Source: Beijerinckiaceae bacterium (GTDB taxonomy: Bacteria; Pseudomonadota; Alphaproteobacteria; Rhizobiales; Beijerinckiaceae). Taken from it: 64,000 nucleotides of DNA. This document shows positions 17,569 through 26,584 of the stretch, piece after piece. How positions within the stretch are numbered: position 1 is the stretch's first letter; the number at the start of each line of letters is the position of its first letter. Under the pieces are notes generated by a model that was given only the letters and a program-made list of their open reading frames with translations, was not told where the DNA came from and did not search any database. Location of the stretch: contig JALJOM010000003.1 in NCBI GenBank assembly GCA_024304885.1, positions 128,296 to 192,295 on the forward strand. Reading direction: 5' to 3'. The position numbers and the translations under genes were made by a program.

Positions 17569-17769
17569 GCCACGCATGACCCACTTCATGGCGATCGTCG
17601 AGGAGGAGCAGTGCACAGGCGTCGGAGCCTTGATCCTCTCACGGCGGACGTCGAAGCGGATCATTGGCTCGGCGTCCTTGGCGACGCGGCGCGAATGCCA
17701 CAGAGGCGTCCGCCGTGGACGGCGGCCCGGGAAACGTGTTGACATCCAGGCTTTGCCGGTGCCACCCTG

Positions 17770-17945
17770 ACGACGATGGTTCCCTTCGGGGATGAAAAGG
17801 GAACACGGTGCGGCGTTTCGCCAAATCCGTGGCTGCCCCCGCAACTGTCAGCGGCGAGCCGCGCGCCAAGATGCCACTGGGCCCCGACTGGAGCCTGGGA
17901 AGGCGGCGCAAGGCGATGACCCGCGAGCCAGGAGACCTGCCATCG
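17770..17945 (+). ncRNA. Cobalamin (B12) riboswitch
   Basis: The leader upstream of btuB contains the conserved cobalamin aptamer blocks in order: GGTTCCC paired with GGGAACACGGTG (17778-17810), ATCCGTGGCTGCCCCCGCAACTGT (core, 17825-17848), CCACTGG (17874-17880), GGGAAGGCGGCGCAAGGCGATGAC (17897-17920) and the B12-box ending GAGCCAGGAGACCTGCC (17925-17941). Binding of adenosylcobalamin normally shuts off the downstream gene, here by an expression platform within the 115 bases before the btuB start. TTGACA at 17739 is a plausible -35 box. Key positions rather than the whole sequence are given. Confidence 0.95.
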
Positions 17946-18060
17946 GCCGTGGTCACGTGCGAGCGCATCGGGCGGGGTGTCCTGGTGGAGCCGAGGAGCC
18001 GCGCCGTCGCGCGCCCCGGGGCTTGGTTCGCAGTGACGTGTCACGTTGCTGCGAGGCTCG

Positions 18061-20007
18061 ATGCCGTCCCGCTCCCTCCGATCGGCGCCCTGCGCGCTGG
18101 CTTTTCTCGCTTGCTCCTCAGTCTCGCCCGTCGTCGCCGAGCCCGCTCCGGCACCGCAAACCGGCTCGAACGAAGTCGAGCTGCCCCAGATCGTCGTCGG
18201 CGCAACCCGTGTGCCGACCCCCGAGCGCGAGCTCGGCACCAGCGTCACCGTCATCACCGCCGAGGAGATCGCCGCGAAGCAGGAGCGCACCCTGCCCGCG
18301 GCCCTTCTCGACGTGCCGGGGCTCAATGTGGTGCAGACCGGCAGCCCCGGGGGGCTCACCTCCGTCTTCATCCGCGGCACCAATGCGAACCACACCAAGG
18401 TCTTCATCGACGGCATCGAGGCGAGCGACCCGAGCTCGCCCAACGGCGCGTTCGACTTCGCGCATGTGCTCGCCTTCGACCTCGGTCGCGTCGAGGTCCT
18501 GCGTGGGCCACAGAGCGGGCTCTACGGATCCGACGCGATCGGCGGCGTGATCAATATCATAACCGACACCGGCGAAGGCCCGACGCGTGTGCGCGGCAGC
18601 CTCGAAGGCGGCTCGTTCCAAACCTTCAACCAAACCGCGAAAGTGGGGGGCTCGACGGACACCCTGAGCTATTTCCTCGGCTTCGGTCATTTCCATGTGG
18701 GCGCGACGCCGGTCACGCCGCTGAATCTCATCCCCCCGGACCGCCGCTTCAACCCGGATTCCTACGACAACCGCACCTTCTCCTTGCGGCTCGGCGCGGC
18801 TCTCGGCGATCAATTCGACGTCGGCCTCGCCGCCCGCACGATCGAGACCTCGCTCCTGTCCACGAGCGACGATTTTCTCGGGCCCGAATCGCTCAGGAGC
18901 CGCAATACGACTCGCCAGCTCTTCACGCGAGGCTTCGCCCACATGACGCTCCTCGACGGGAAATTCGATCATACGCTCGGCCTCGCCTATACGAAGTCCG
19001 ACCGCAGCTTCCTCGATCCGAGCAATCCGCCTCTCGGGCCGAGCCTGTTCGGCGGCGATCGGGTCAAGCTCGATTGGGTGGGTCATCTCCACGCCCTCGA
19101 CGGACAGATCCTGACCTTCGGCGCCGAGCGAGAAGAGGACAGCGTCGACGACGGCAGCCGGTTTCGAGCCCGCAACGGCTACACGGCGGGATTCGCGACG
19201 CTGCAGTCCGAGATAGGGGGGCGGCTCTTCAACGCCGCCAGCTTGCGCTACGACGCAAATGACCTGTTCGGCGGAAGGGCGACCTACCGGATCGCGCCGG
19301 CGCTCCTCGTTCCCGAGACGGGGACGAAGCTCGAGGCGAGCATCGGGACCGGCTTCAAGGCGCCGAGCCTTTCTCAGCTCTACGAGGATTTCCCGGCCTT
19401 CGATTTCTTCGGCAACCCGAATCTCAGTCCGGAGACGAGCACGGGACTCGACGGCGGGATCGAGCAGCGCCTCGCCGAGGATCATGTCGCGGTCGGCGCA
19501 ACGGCGTTCTTTAACCGCATCGAGAACCTCATCGAGATCAACGATACGTTCACGTCCTACACCAATATCGGCATGGCGCGGACCTATGGTATCGAGAGCT
19601 ACATGCGCCTCGTGCCTCGGGAGGGCTTTTCCCTACGCGCCGACTATACCTACACCGTCGCGAAAAACGAGATCACGCATCAGGACCTGTTGCGCCGTCC
19701 GCGCGACAAGGTGAGTATCAGTGCGACGCTCCAGGCGACGCCTGAGCTGCTCCTCTCGGCGACCCTCGTCTATGTGGGACCGTGGCGGGACGTCAATCGC
19801 GACGGCAGCCGGTCCGGCCTGCTGGCGAACGGCTACACGATCGTCAATCTTGCCGCTTCGCATGATTTCGGGCAGGGTATGAAAGCTTTCGCGCGCATCG
19901 ACAACCTGCTCGACCGTCAGTATCAGAACCCGATCGGCTTCCGGCGGCCGGGCCTCGGGGTGATCGGCGGGCTCGAGATCCAATTCGGCCCGGGCGGACT
20001 TCTGTGA
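18061..20007 (+). CDS. btuB: TonB-dependent vitamin B12 receptor
   Basis: An outer-membrane receptor of about 648 residues that imports cobalamins with TonB energy. It has a signal peptide (SAPCALAFLACSSVSPVVA), a TonB-box-like ELPQIVVGATRVPT near residue 45, a plug domain (SVTVITAEEIAAK...GLNVVQTGSPGG, IRGTNANHTKVFIDGIE, VEVLRGPQSGLYGSDAIGGVINI) and a 22-strand barrel ending with the terminal aromatic-rich strand LGVIGGLEIQFG. ATG at 18061 follows GAGG; a TTG at 18046 is an alternative. The B12 assignment rests on the cobalamin riboswitch directly upstream plus BtuB-like plug motifs. Its stop overlaps the GTG start of the next gene (GTGA), so that gene is under the same riboswitch. Confidence 0.95.
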   Translation: MPSRSLRSAPCALAFLACSSVSPVVAEPAPAPQTGSNEVELPQIVVGATRVPTPERELGTSVTVITAEEIAAKQERTLPAALLDVPGLNVVQTGSPGGLTSVFIRGTNANHTKVFIDGIEASDPSSPNGAFDFAHVLAFDLGRVEVLRGPQSGLYGSDAIGGVINIITDTGEGPTRVRGSLEGGSFQTFNQTAKVGGSTDTLSYFLGFGHFHVGATPVTPLNLIPPDRRFNPDSYDNRTFSLRLGAALGDQFDVGLAARTIETSLLSTSDDFLGPESLRSRNTTRQLFTRGFAHMTLLDGKFDHTLGLAYTKSDRSFLDPSNPPLGPSLFGGDRVKLDWVGHLHALDGQILTFGAEREEDSVDDGSRFRARNGYTAGFATLQSEIGGRLFNAASLRYDANDLFGGRATYRIAPALLVPETGTKLEASIGTGFKAPSLSQLYEDFPAFDFFGNPNLSPETSTGLDGGIEQRLAEDHVAVGATAFFNRIENLIEINDTFTSYTNIGMARTYGIESYMRLVPREGFSLRADYTYTVAKNEITHQDLLRRPRDKVSISATLQATPELLLSATLVYVGPWRDVNRDGSRSGLLANGYTIVNLAASHDFGQGMKAFARIDNLLDRQYQNPIGFRRPGLGVIGGLEIQFGPGGLL

Positions 20008-20603
20008 CCCTCGTTGACGCGACCCCGAACACTTCGAACGAGCCGCGCCGTGTGGTGGAGCCCGACGGCGCGCGCGTCGATATCTTTCCTCTGCCCACGG
20101 ACGAAGCGACGCTCGAAGCCGTGCTGCGTGAGCTTTTCGTCGATCACTGGCAGGAGATCACCTTCGGCCCGATCATCCAAGGCGCGGCCTACGAGCTGAA
20201 GGCACCGGCGCCGCCGACCTATGTCGGCACGACCGACGGCTATCTTACGATCGCTTTCGGCGCGCCGCATTTCCACCTCTGCATCGGCGAGCACAAGGGC
20301 AGCCCGAGCAACCCTGTCTCGCCCGAGCTCGCTCGTCACCGACGAACGGCGCGCGCCGAGCTCTATCGACGGCTCGATCGGATCGGCGCCCCGGTCTCGT
20401 GGGGCTTGCGCCTCTTCAACGGCGCGGGCGAGCAGCAGATTACGATCCTCCTGCCCAATCCGTTCCTCGAGCCGGGCACCGACAAGCTTGTCGCTGTGCC
20501 GGACTGGTCGCGGCTCGCGCTCTGGGACGAGATCCGCGCGCGCCGGTTCGGGCAGCAGCCCGACCCGCTCGACCGATCCGGCGCGGGCTTTCGCCACGAA
20601 TAG
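20004..20603 (+). CDS. Uncharacterised protein under cobalamin-riboswitch control
   Basis: A 199-residue soluble protein without signal peptide. It contains LFVDHWQEITFGPIIQGAAYELK, GAPHFHLCIGEHKG (an HxHxCxxxxH-like cluster) and WGLRLFNGAGEQQITILLPNPF. The His/Cys cluster could bind a metal such as cobalt, but this is inference. The GTG start overlaps the btuB stop by 4 bases, so translation is coupled and expression should follow B12 supply. I do not recognise a characterised family. Possible roles are cobalamin or cobinamide processing, cobalt chelation, or a B12-independent substitute enzyme. Confidence 0.8.
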   Translation: MTLVDATPNTSNEPRRVVEPDGARVDIFPLPTDEATLEAVLRELFVDHWQEITFGPIIQGAAYELKAPAPPTYVGTTDGYLTIAFGAPHFHLCIGEHKGSPSNPVSPELARHRRTARAELYRRLDRIGAPVSWGLRLFNGAGEQQITILLPNPFLEPGTDKLVAVPDWSRLALWDEIRARRFGQQPDPLDRSGAGFRHE

Positions 20604-20651
20604 CCGGAAGACCTCGAACAAGCTATCATGCGCGTGAAGGAGACAGAGCCG

Positions 20652-21206
20652 ATGCCGACACCCCTCCCGATGTCCCTCGGGACACGTCCTACCCCCTGGA
20701 TCGTATTCGTCGTCTCGGCGAGTGTCGTGCTGAGCTACGGCCTCGCCTGCGCCGTGCCCTTCGCCGCCTTGGCGGCGATCGCGGCCCTCACGCTCGAGCG
20801 CCGTGATGCGCTTCTGCTCGTCGGCCTCGCCTGGCTCGCGAACCAGGCCGTGGGCTTCGGGCTGCTCGCGTATCCGTGGGAGCCCGAGACGTTGGCTTGG
20901 GGCTTCACGCTGCTCGCCGTCTCGGTCCTTGCGACGCTCGGCGCCGGAGCCTCGGCTTCCCGCCTCCAGGCGCTTCCACGGATGGCTGTCGCGCTCCTCG
21001 CCTTCTTGTCGGCCTTCGCCGTCTACGAGGGCTTGCTGGTGCTCGTCACCGTCGCGCTCGGGAGCGATACGGAGGCGCTGAGGCCGGTCGTCGTCGCGAA
21101 AATATTCGTGGCCAATGCTTCGGCCTTCGCCGTGCTCGTCGCTGCCGGCTGGTTGCACCTGATGCGCGGGAGACGGGCTCCGGAAGCCACTCGGTCGGCC
21201 GCATAG
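20652..21206 (+). CDS. Small integral membrane protein in the btuB operon
   Basis: A protein of about 184 residues with five or six hydrophobic helices (for example PWIVFVVSASVVLSYGLACA, ALLLVGLAWLANQAVGFGLL, TLLAVSVLATLGAGA, MAVALLAFLSAFAVYEGLLV and ANASAFAVLVAAGWLHL). ATG at 20652 was chosen because AAGGAG lies 9 bases upstream; the frame also contains an ATG at 20628. It follows the previous gene by about 48 bases in the same direction and so probably belongs to the B12-repressed operon. The size and topology would suit an inner-membrane cobalt or cobalamin uptake component, such as an ECF-type S unit, but no diagnostic motif was found. Confidence 0.75.
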   Translation: MPTPLPMSLGTRPTPWIVFVVSASVVLSYGLACAVPFAALAAIAALTLERRDALLLVGLAWLANQAVGFGLLAYPWEPETLAWGFTLLAVSVLATLGAGASASRLQALPRMAVALLAFLSAFAVYEGLLVLVTVALGSDTEALRPVVVAKIFVANASAFAVLVAAGWLHLMRGRRAPEATRSAA

Positions 21207-21252
21207 CGGCCGCTCGGCCGAAAGTCCGAACACGGCCTTCGAGCTCGCCCTC

Positions 21253-22104
21253 TCAGAGCCGTTTGATCGAGCTGATCGGCGCGCCGGCCTTGGCGAGGAT
21301 CCGGTCCCTCGCCTCGGCCAAGGGCTCGCTCGTGACCAGCATATGGTGCGCATTGGCGTGCAGCAGGGTCTCGGCGTCGCGCATGATCCCGACATGGCAG
21401 CGCCAGAACACGAGATCGCCGCGCCGCAGGCCCGCGAGCCCCTCGTCGAAGGCGAGGTCGAGGCCGAGCGCCTTCTCCTGAAGGTCGGTGTCGCGCGGCG
21501 CGAGGATCCCTGCCTCGCCGAGCGAGACCTGCACGAGGCCGGAGCAATCGATCCCGAGGCTCGTCTTGCCGCCCCAGAGATAGGGCGCATGGAGCAGGCG
21601 CTCGGCGACGCTGACGAAATCTTCCGCTTTCTCGTGGATCGGCACGAGATGATCGGCGAAGACGAAGCCCGCATCGGCGATCCGGGCGAAGCCGCGGGCC
21701 ACCTCGCGCACGCACACGAGTGCTCCGAGCGGGAGCGCGTCGAGCGCCGGCTGCTTCAGGTCGTGCCACGGATAGACGAAGGTCCGGTTGACCGCGACGC
21801 GATGGGTCGCCTGGGGCGTTCCCTCGGCGAGCGCCGCGGTCGAGACATAGCCGACATAGCCGTCGCGGGCGAGCTGGACCCAGCCCCAGCCCTCCTCCTC
21901 CTCGTAGAGCGTGGCGCCTTCGCCGAGCAGCGCCTGGGTGTCGATCGGCGCATCGTGCGAGGGCGACCGCCGCAGGTCGGCGATCGGGCTCACGATCGTC
22001 ATCTTGCAGCCTTGCGCGTAGCGCTCGGCCGAAACGATGCCCTCGAGATGCGCGGCGGCGAGGTCGGCGCGGGCGGGTGTCAGGCGCGGGTCGAAGGCGG
22101 TCAT
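21253..22104 (-). CDS. NlpC/P60 (C40) peptidase with SH3-like domains
   Basis: A 283-residue protein with SH3-like segments (residues 35-100 and about 105-155) followed by an NlpC/P60 catalytic domain. The nucleophile is Cys187 in GIDCSGLVQ, the His is His237 in CHVGIM, and a third polar residue probably lies in HANAHH. Such enzymes cleave gamma-D-glutamyl-diamino acid bonds in peptidoglycan fragments and often recycle cell-wall peptides. No signal peptide is evident, which points to cytosolic recycling or export by another route. It lies 15 bases downstream of the M17 aminopeptidase gene in the same direction. This pair is consistent with joint breakdown of cell-wall peptides. Confidence 0.9.
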   Translation of the reverse strand: MTAFDPRLTPARADLAAAHLEGIVSAERYAQGCKMTIVSPIADLRRSPSHDAPIDTQALLGEGATLYEEEEGWGWVQLARDGYVGYVSTAALAEGTPQATHRVAVNRTFVYPWHDLKQPALDALPLGALVCVREVARGFARIADAGFVFADHLVPIHEKAEDFVSVAERLLHAPYLWGGKTSLGIDCSGLVQVSLGEAGILAPRDTDLQEKALGLDLAFDEGLAGLRRGDLVFWRCHVGIMRDAETLLHANAHHMLVTSEPLAEARDRILAKAGAPISSIKRL

Positions 22105-22119
22105 GCCGAGACGTTCCGA

Positions 22120-23610
22120 TCAGGGCACGAGGTCATCGAAGACGCTTCCTTCCTCTTCGGGCGAATCGGGGATGAGGGCGACGCGACGGATGATCCGGCG
22201 CTCCGGCAGTACCGGCACCTCGATCTTGGCGCCGATGCCGTAGCGGGCCTCGACGAGGTCGTGGAGCAGGCGCGCCGCCTGCACCTCGGCGCCTTCTGGG
22301 CAGCCGGATTTCGCGCTCGGGGTCCAGGCGTAGATGTCGAAATGCGCCCAGGCCTTGGCCTTCTCGACGAAACGGCGCAGGAACAGCGCCGCGGTGACGG
22401 AGCCGGCGAAGGTTCCGCTCGAGACGTTGACGAGATCGCTGACCTTGCCCTCGATCATCCTGTCGTAAGGATCCCACAAGGGCATGCGCCAGACCGGGTC
22501 GAAGGCGGCCGTCCCCGCACGCGCGATCTCGGCCGCGAGATCCTCGTCCTCGGTATAGAAAGGCGGCAGGTCGGGGCCGAGCGCGACCCGCGCCGCGCCC
22601 GTCAGGGTCGCGAAATCGACCAGAAGCTCGGGAGCCTCCTCGTCGGCGAGGGCGAGCGCATCGGCGAGCACGAGGCGGCCTTCCGCGTCCGTGTTGCCGA
22701 TCTCGACGGTCAGGCCCTTGCGGCTCGGATAGATGTCGCCGGGCCGATAGGCCGTGCTCGAGATTGCGTTCTCGACGATCGGCAGGAGCACGCGCAGCCG
22801 GACCGCGAGGTTGCCCTCCATGATCATGGCCGCGAGGGCGAGCGCCGCGGCCGCGCCGCCCATGTCCTTCTTCATGAGCAGCATGCCGGAGGAGGGCTTG
22901 ATGTCGAGCCCGCCGGAATCGAAGCAGACGCCCTTGCCGACGAGCGTCACCTTCGGCGCTTTCGGATCGCCCCAGGTGATATCGACGAGGCGCGGTGCCT
23001 TGTCCGAGGCGCGGCCGACGGCATGGATCAGCGGCAGGTTGGTCTGCAGGAGCTTGTCGCCGCGGGTGACGGAGCATTTCGCCTTGTATCGCGAGGCGAG
23101 CTTCAAGGCCGCGGCCTCGAGCGCATCGGGGCCCATGTCGTTGGCCGGCGTGTTGACGAGATCGCGTCCGAGCGCCACCGCCGCCGCGATGCGCTCCACG
23201 CGCGCCACATCGACGCCCGCCGGAGCATGCAGTGCCGGCCCCTCGGCACCGGACTCCTTGTAGCGGGTGAAGCGATAGGACGAGAGCAGCCAGGAGAGCG
23301 CGGCCAGCGTCGGGTCGTGGGGTGCATTGGCGAAGCGATAGGTTCCCTTCGGAAGCAGGGTCGCCAGGCGGCCGGGCAGGAAGGGATCCTTCGCGCGCGC
23401 AGACGTGCGTTCGAGCCCGAACAGGACCGCGGCGATCGCGCCCGAGGAGTCGGGCAGGATCTGGGTCTTGCCCGGCGCAGCGACGAAGCCGCAGGCCCCG
23501 GCGAAGGCACGCGCCGCCGCGGGGAGCTCCGCCTCGACTGTGGGCCAGGTGTCCTTCGTGACGAACCAGATCGGCACGGCATCGGCCGACGGCTCGCAGG
23601 CTAGCAACAT
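22120..23610 (-). CDS. Leucyl aminopeptidase family (M17) protein
   Basis: A 496-residue cytosolic metallopeptidase. The M17 catalytic signature NTDAEGRLVLADA is intact, as are the metal-binding segments VGKGVCFDSGGLDIKPSSGM and MKKDMGGAAAALALA. The N-terminal part (residues 1-150) is the usual divergent macro-like domain. The enzyme removes N-terminal amino acids from peptides with two divalent metals. It is cotranscribed with the NlpC/P60 gene 15 bases downstream. The 250-base stretch upstream, shared with the divergent patatin gene, should hold its promoter, but no clear boxes were picked out. Confidence 0.94.
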   Translation of the reverse strand: MLLACEPSADAVPIWFVTKDTWPTVEAELPAAARAFAGACGFVAAPGKTQILPDSSGAIAAVLFGLERTSARAKDPFLPGRLATLLPKGTYRFANAPHDPTLAALSWLLSSYRFTRYKESGAEGPALHAPAGVDVARVERIAAAVALGRDLVNTPANDMGPDALEAAALKLASRYKAKCSVTRGDKLLQTNLPLIHAVGRASDKAPRLVDITWGDPKAPKVTLVGKGVCFDSGGLDIKPSSGMLLMKKDMGGAAAALALAAMIMEGNLAVRLRVLLPIVENAISSTAYRPGDIYPSRKGLTVEIGNTDAEGRLVLADALALADEEAPELLVDFATLTGAARVALGPDLPPFYTEDEDLAAEIARAGTAAFDPVWRMPLWDPYDRMIEGKVSDLVNVSSGTFAGSVTAALFLRRFVEKAKAWAHFDIYAWTPSAKSGCPEGAEVQAARLLHDLVEARYGIGAKIEVPVLPERRIIRRVALIPDSPEEEGSVFDDLVP

Positions 23611-23859
23611 GGCGCACTCCAGGAATTCGGCTTTGTGACATCTCGCGGACTGGACTTAATAGGGGAATGCGCCGGCAAAGCAAAGGAGCGCGGGGGAGCG
23701 GCTCGGGTACTCGGATCCTGCGCTCGGGGGATGCGATTCCGGGGACCGTGCCGGTACGATTGACGGATCGCCCGGCGCTTGCGGAAGCCTCGGCCCGGTG
23801 CCACGCTCACGGCACCGTTCGAGCCGGAACCCCAGGCCTCGGCGGATCGGAGGGGGACG

Positions 23860-26478
23860 ATGACGGGGCAACCCACGGCTGGAGCCGCGGCCGCCGCGCC
23901 GAGCCAAACGAGCGACCGAGCGACCGAGCGGAAAGAGACCCTGCTCGACTTCACCGACGAGGTCCTGCCGGCCGAGCGCAGGGCGATCCAGGAGCGGCGA
24001 GAGCGGATTCGGTGCGAGGGCCGCAGGAACCGCACCACATGCTCCATCACCGGGGTCGCGATTTCCGGCGGGGGCATTCGCTCGGCGTCCTTCGCGCTCG
24101 GGGCGCTCCAGGCTCTCGAGGCTCGTGCCGGCACCGAAGGAGTCGATTCCGGGATCGAAGGGGTGGATTACCTGTCCACGGTCTCGGGCGGCGGCTATAT
24201 CGGCTGCGCGCTCACCGCCGCCATGCAGAAGAACGGGGGGCGCTTCCCCTTCACGGACGAGAAGGGCACCTTCAAGGATCCTCCCGCGGTCCGGCATATC
24301 CGAAACTACTCGAACTATCTGATGCCGCGCGGCTTCCTCGATGCCGTGACGGCCTTCGGGCTGATCGGCCGCGGCCTCGTCGCCAACGTGCTCGTCGTCG
24401 CCCCGGTCCTCCTCTTCTTCGTCGCGCTCACCCTGCTCATTCACCGCGACGTCGAGAGGCTCGACGAGCCGAGGTTCCTGTTCTGGAACGTGGTGGAGCT
24501 CGTAGGCGACGTCTGGCCCGAGGCGGCGGGATGGCTCGCGATGCTGCCGGGCTTCTGGGTGACCGTGTCGCTCGTCGCCGTCAATATCCTGTTCCTCGCG
24601 CTGTGGGTCTTCGTGAAGTCGGTCTCGGTGTCCTGGACCGGTCGCAAGCTGGCCACGTGGCTCACGGGCACCGGCCTCTACCGGCGATACCGCGCATGGC
24701 AGCCGAGACATCTCCTCGGCCGGATCGTGAAGGCCGTGGTCCCGGCCGACGGCAGCGCCGAGCTCAACGGCGGCCTCGTCCTCGTGTCGAAGCTTCTCTT
24801 CTTCGCGACCATGCTCGCATTCTGGTTCGAGCTCCAGCCCTACATCCTCCTCGCGATGGTGGATTTCGGCGCGCGGGCCGAGCCCACGTTAGAGCGGGGC
24901 ACCCTCGGCGCGATCGTGAGCGGGGCCGTCTCCGCCGCGGCGCCCTATATCCCCTCGATTCTCGCGGCGCTCGGAGCCGTCTTCGCCTTCTTCTCGAAAT
25001 TTCTCGGCCACGTCATCGAGGCTGCCGGCAAATCCGAGGCCTGGAAGCCCTGGCTCGGCAAGATCGCGGCCACCGCCGCCCTGTGGTTCGCGGCGGTCGT
25101 CATTCCGCTCTTCTTGTGGTATGCCTATCTCGTCCTCGCCTATCTCGGGCTGACGCATCCCTTGTTCTTTCCGCTCGCGCCGTCCTGGGTCTATCCGTTC
25201 GTCGAGGAGCACGACCTGACTCCGGCGGGCCTCCTCGCAGCCTGCGCCTTCCTCGCCGCCCTCGCGGTCGCGTGGTTCATCAACCCCAACGCGACGTCGA
25301 TGCATCGCCTCTACCGCGATCGGTTGAGCAAGGCGTTCCTGTTCGATCCCGGCGCCGACAAGCGCGACGAAAGAAATGATCTCTACGCCTACGAGCCGGA
25401 GCTCGATGCGATCGACACGACGCTCTGCCCATACCCGATCGTCAACACCGCGCTCAACATTCAAGGCTCCCGCCACGCCAACAAGCGCGGCCGCAATGCC
25501 GACTTCTTCGACTTCACGCCGAAAGCCGTCGGCAGCGAGGCGACCGGCTACATCGAGACCGACCAGCTCGGTGCGGCCGATGCCGCGCCGGACCTCGGCA
25601 CCGCAATGGCGATCTCCGGGGCCGCGATCTCCTCGAACATGGGCGCCCAGTCCGTGCGCCCCCTCGCCTTCACGCTCGCGCTCCTGAACCTCAGGCTCGG
25701 GTTCTGGATGCGCAACCCGAGGATCGCAGCCAGCGCGCCGCCTTGGTATCGTCAGCTGCTGTCGTGGTTCGTCGACAGGCCGATCGTCTTCCTCTTCCGG
25801 GAAATGTTCAGCCAGCTCGACGAGAACAGCTCGGTGATCTACCTGACGGACGGCGGCCATCTCGAGAACCTCGGCATCTATTCGCTGATGAAGCGCAAGT
25901 GCAAGATCATCATCGCGATCGACGGCGAGGCGGACCGGCAGATGAGCTTCCCTTCGCTGCTCGCGCTCGAGCGCTATGCGCGGATCGACCTCGGCGCCAC
26001 GATGCGCCTGCCCTGGGAGCCGATCCGCGACCACGCGCACAAGATCGACGAGGCCTTCGAGCGGGCCGAGACGGACGGCACGCCCATCCCCTGCGAGGTC
26101 GGGCCGCATTGCGCGGCGGCGGAGATCAAGTTCAGCCGCAACGAGGACGAGACCGCCCTCCTGCTCTACGTCAAGGCCTCGGTGAGCGGCGACGAGGAGG
26201 ACTATATTCTCGACTACAAGCGCCGCCATCCGGCCTTCCCGCACGAGACCACCAACGACCAGTTCTTCAGCGAGGAGCAGCTCGAGGTCTATCGCGCGCT
26301 CGGGTTCCACATCATGAAAGGCCTCTTGACCGGGGCCGAGCCCTTCGCGGTGTGTCCTCGCGAGAAGGAGACGGAAGATCGTGCCCGCCAGCGCATCCTC
26401 GATATTGTCCGCGCGGCCCTGCTCGGAGCACCGCCGCCCGCGGACGCCGAGGCGACGCCGGCGCGGAAGGGACGGTAG
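23860..26478 (+). CDS. Large membrane-embedded patatin-like phospholipase
   Basis: An 872-residue protein in which a patatin-like lipase fold is interrupted by membrane helices. The oxyanion loop is GVAISGGGIRSASFALG (residues 65-81), the nucleophile is Ser109 in STVSGGGYIG, and the catalytic Asp is Asp664 in YLTDGGHLENLG; between them lie about six or seven hydrophobic helices (residues about 170-480). Lipid acyl hydrolase activity is therefore likely, at the inner membrane. ATG at 23860 follows GGAGGGGG; the frame is open further back. It stands alone between the divergent M17 peptidase and zwf. Its substrate is unknown. Much shorter patatins act as abortive-infection effectors, but no nucleotide-signal synthase is adjacent here. 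Confidence 0.88.
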   Translation: MTGQPTAGAAAAAPSQTSDRATERKETLLDFTDEVLPAERRAIQERRERIRCEGRRNRTTCSITGVAISGGGIRSASFALGALQALEARAGTEGVDSGIEGVDYLSTVSGGGYIGCALTAAMQKNGGRFPFTDEKGTFKDPPAVRHIRNYSNYLMPRGFLDAVTAFGLIGRGLVANVLVVAPVLLFFVALTLLIHRDVERLDEPRFLFWNVVELVGDVWPEAAGWLAMLPGFWVTVSLVAVNILFLALWVFVKSVSVSWTGRKLATWLTGTGLYRRYRAWQPRHLLGRIVKAVVPADGSAELNGGLVLVSKLLFFATMLAFWFELQPYILLAMVDFGARAEPTLERGTLGAIVSGAVSAAAPYIPSILAALGAVFAFFSKFLGHVIEAAGKSEAWKPWLGKIAATAALWFAAVVIPLFLWYAYLVLAYLGLTHPLFFPLAPSWVYPFVEEHDLTPAGLLAACAFLAALAVAWFINPNATSMHRLYRDRLSKAFLFDPGADKRDERNDLYAYEPELDAIDTTLCPYPIVNTALNIQGSRHANKRGRNADFFDFTPKAVGSEATGYIETDQLGAADAAPDLGTAMAISGAAISSNMGAQSVRPLAFTLALLNLRLGFWMRNPRIAASAPPWYRQLLSWFVDRPIVFLFREMFSQLDENSSVIYLTDGGHLENLGIYSLMKRKCKIIIAIDGEADRQMSFPSLLALERYARIDLGATMRLPWEPIRDHAHKIDEAFERAETDGTPIPCEVGPHCAAAEIKFSRNEDETALLLYVKASVSGDEEDYILDYKRRHPAFPHETTNDQFFSEEQLEVYRALGFHIMKGLLTGAEPFAVCPREKETEDRARQRILDIVRAALLGAPPPADAEATPARKGR

Positions 26479-26584
26479 GGCATCTCCGGATCCCGAACCG
26501 CTCCCCTGCATTCTCCAACAGGGCGAAATCGGCTCGCGTCGTCACGATGCGGGCCCGAGACGCGGTCGAGCGGAGGGGTGAGCC

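Noticed and set aside
17543-17770. A 75-codon frame upstream of the riboswitch
   Set aside because: It has no ribosome site, is Arg-rich and runs into the probable promoter and first bases of the aptamer.
17808-19262. A 484-codon plus-strand frame over the riboswitch and btuB
   Set aside because: It crosses the cobalamin riboswitch and the btuB plug domain in another frame and is highly Arg-rich, typical of a GC-rich shadow.
23860-26478. Membrane patatin as a CBASS (CapV-type) effector
   Set aside because: No cyclic-dinucleotide synthase or accessory gene is next to it, and the size and membrane layout differ from CapV.
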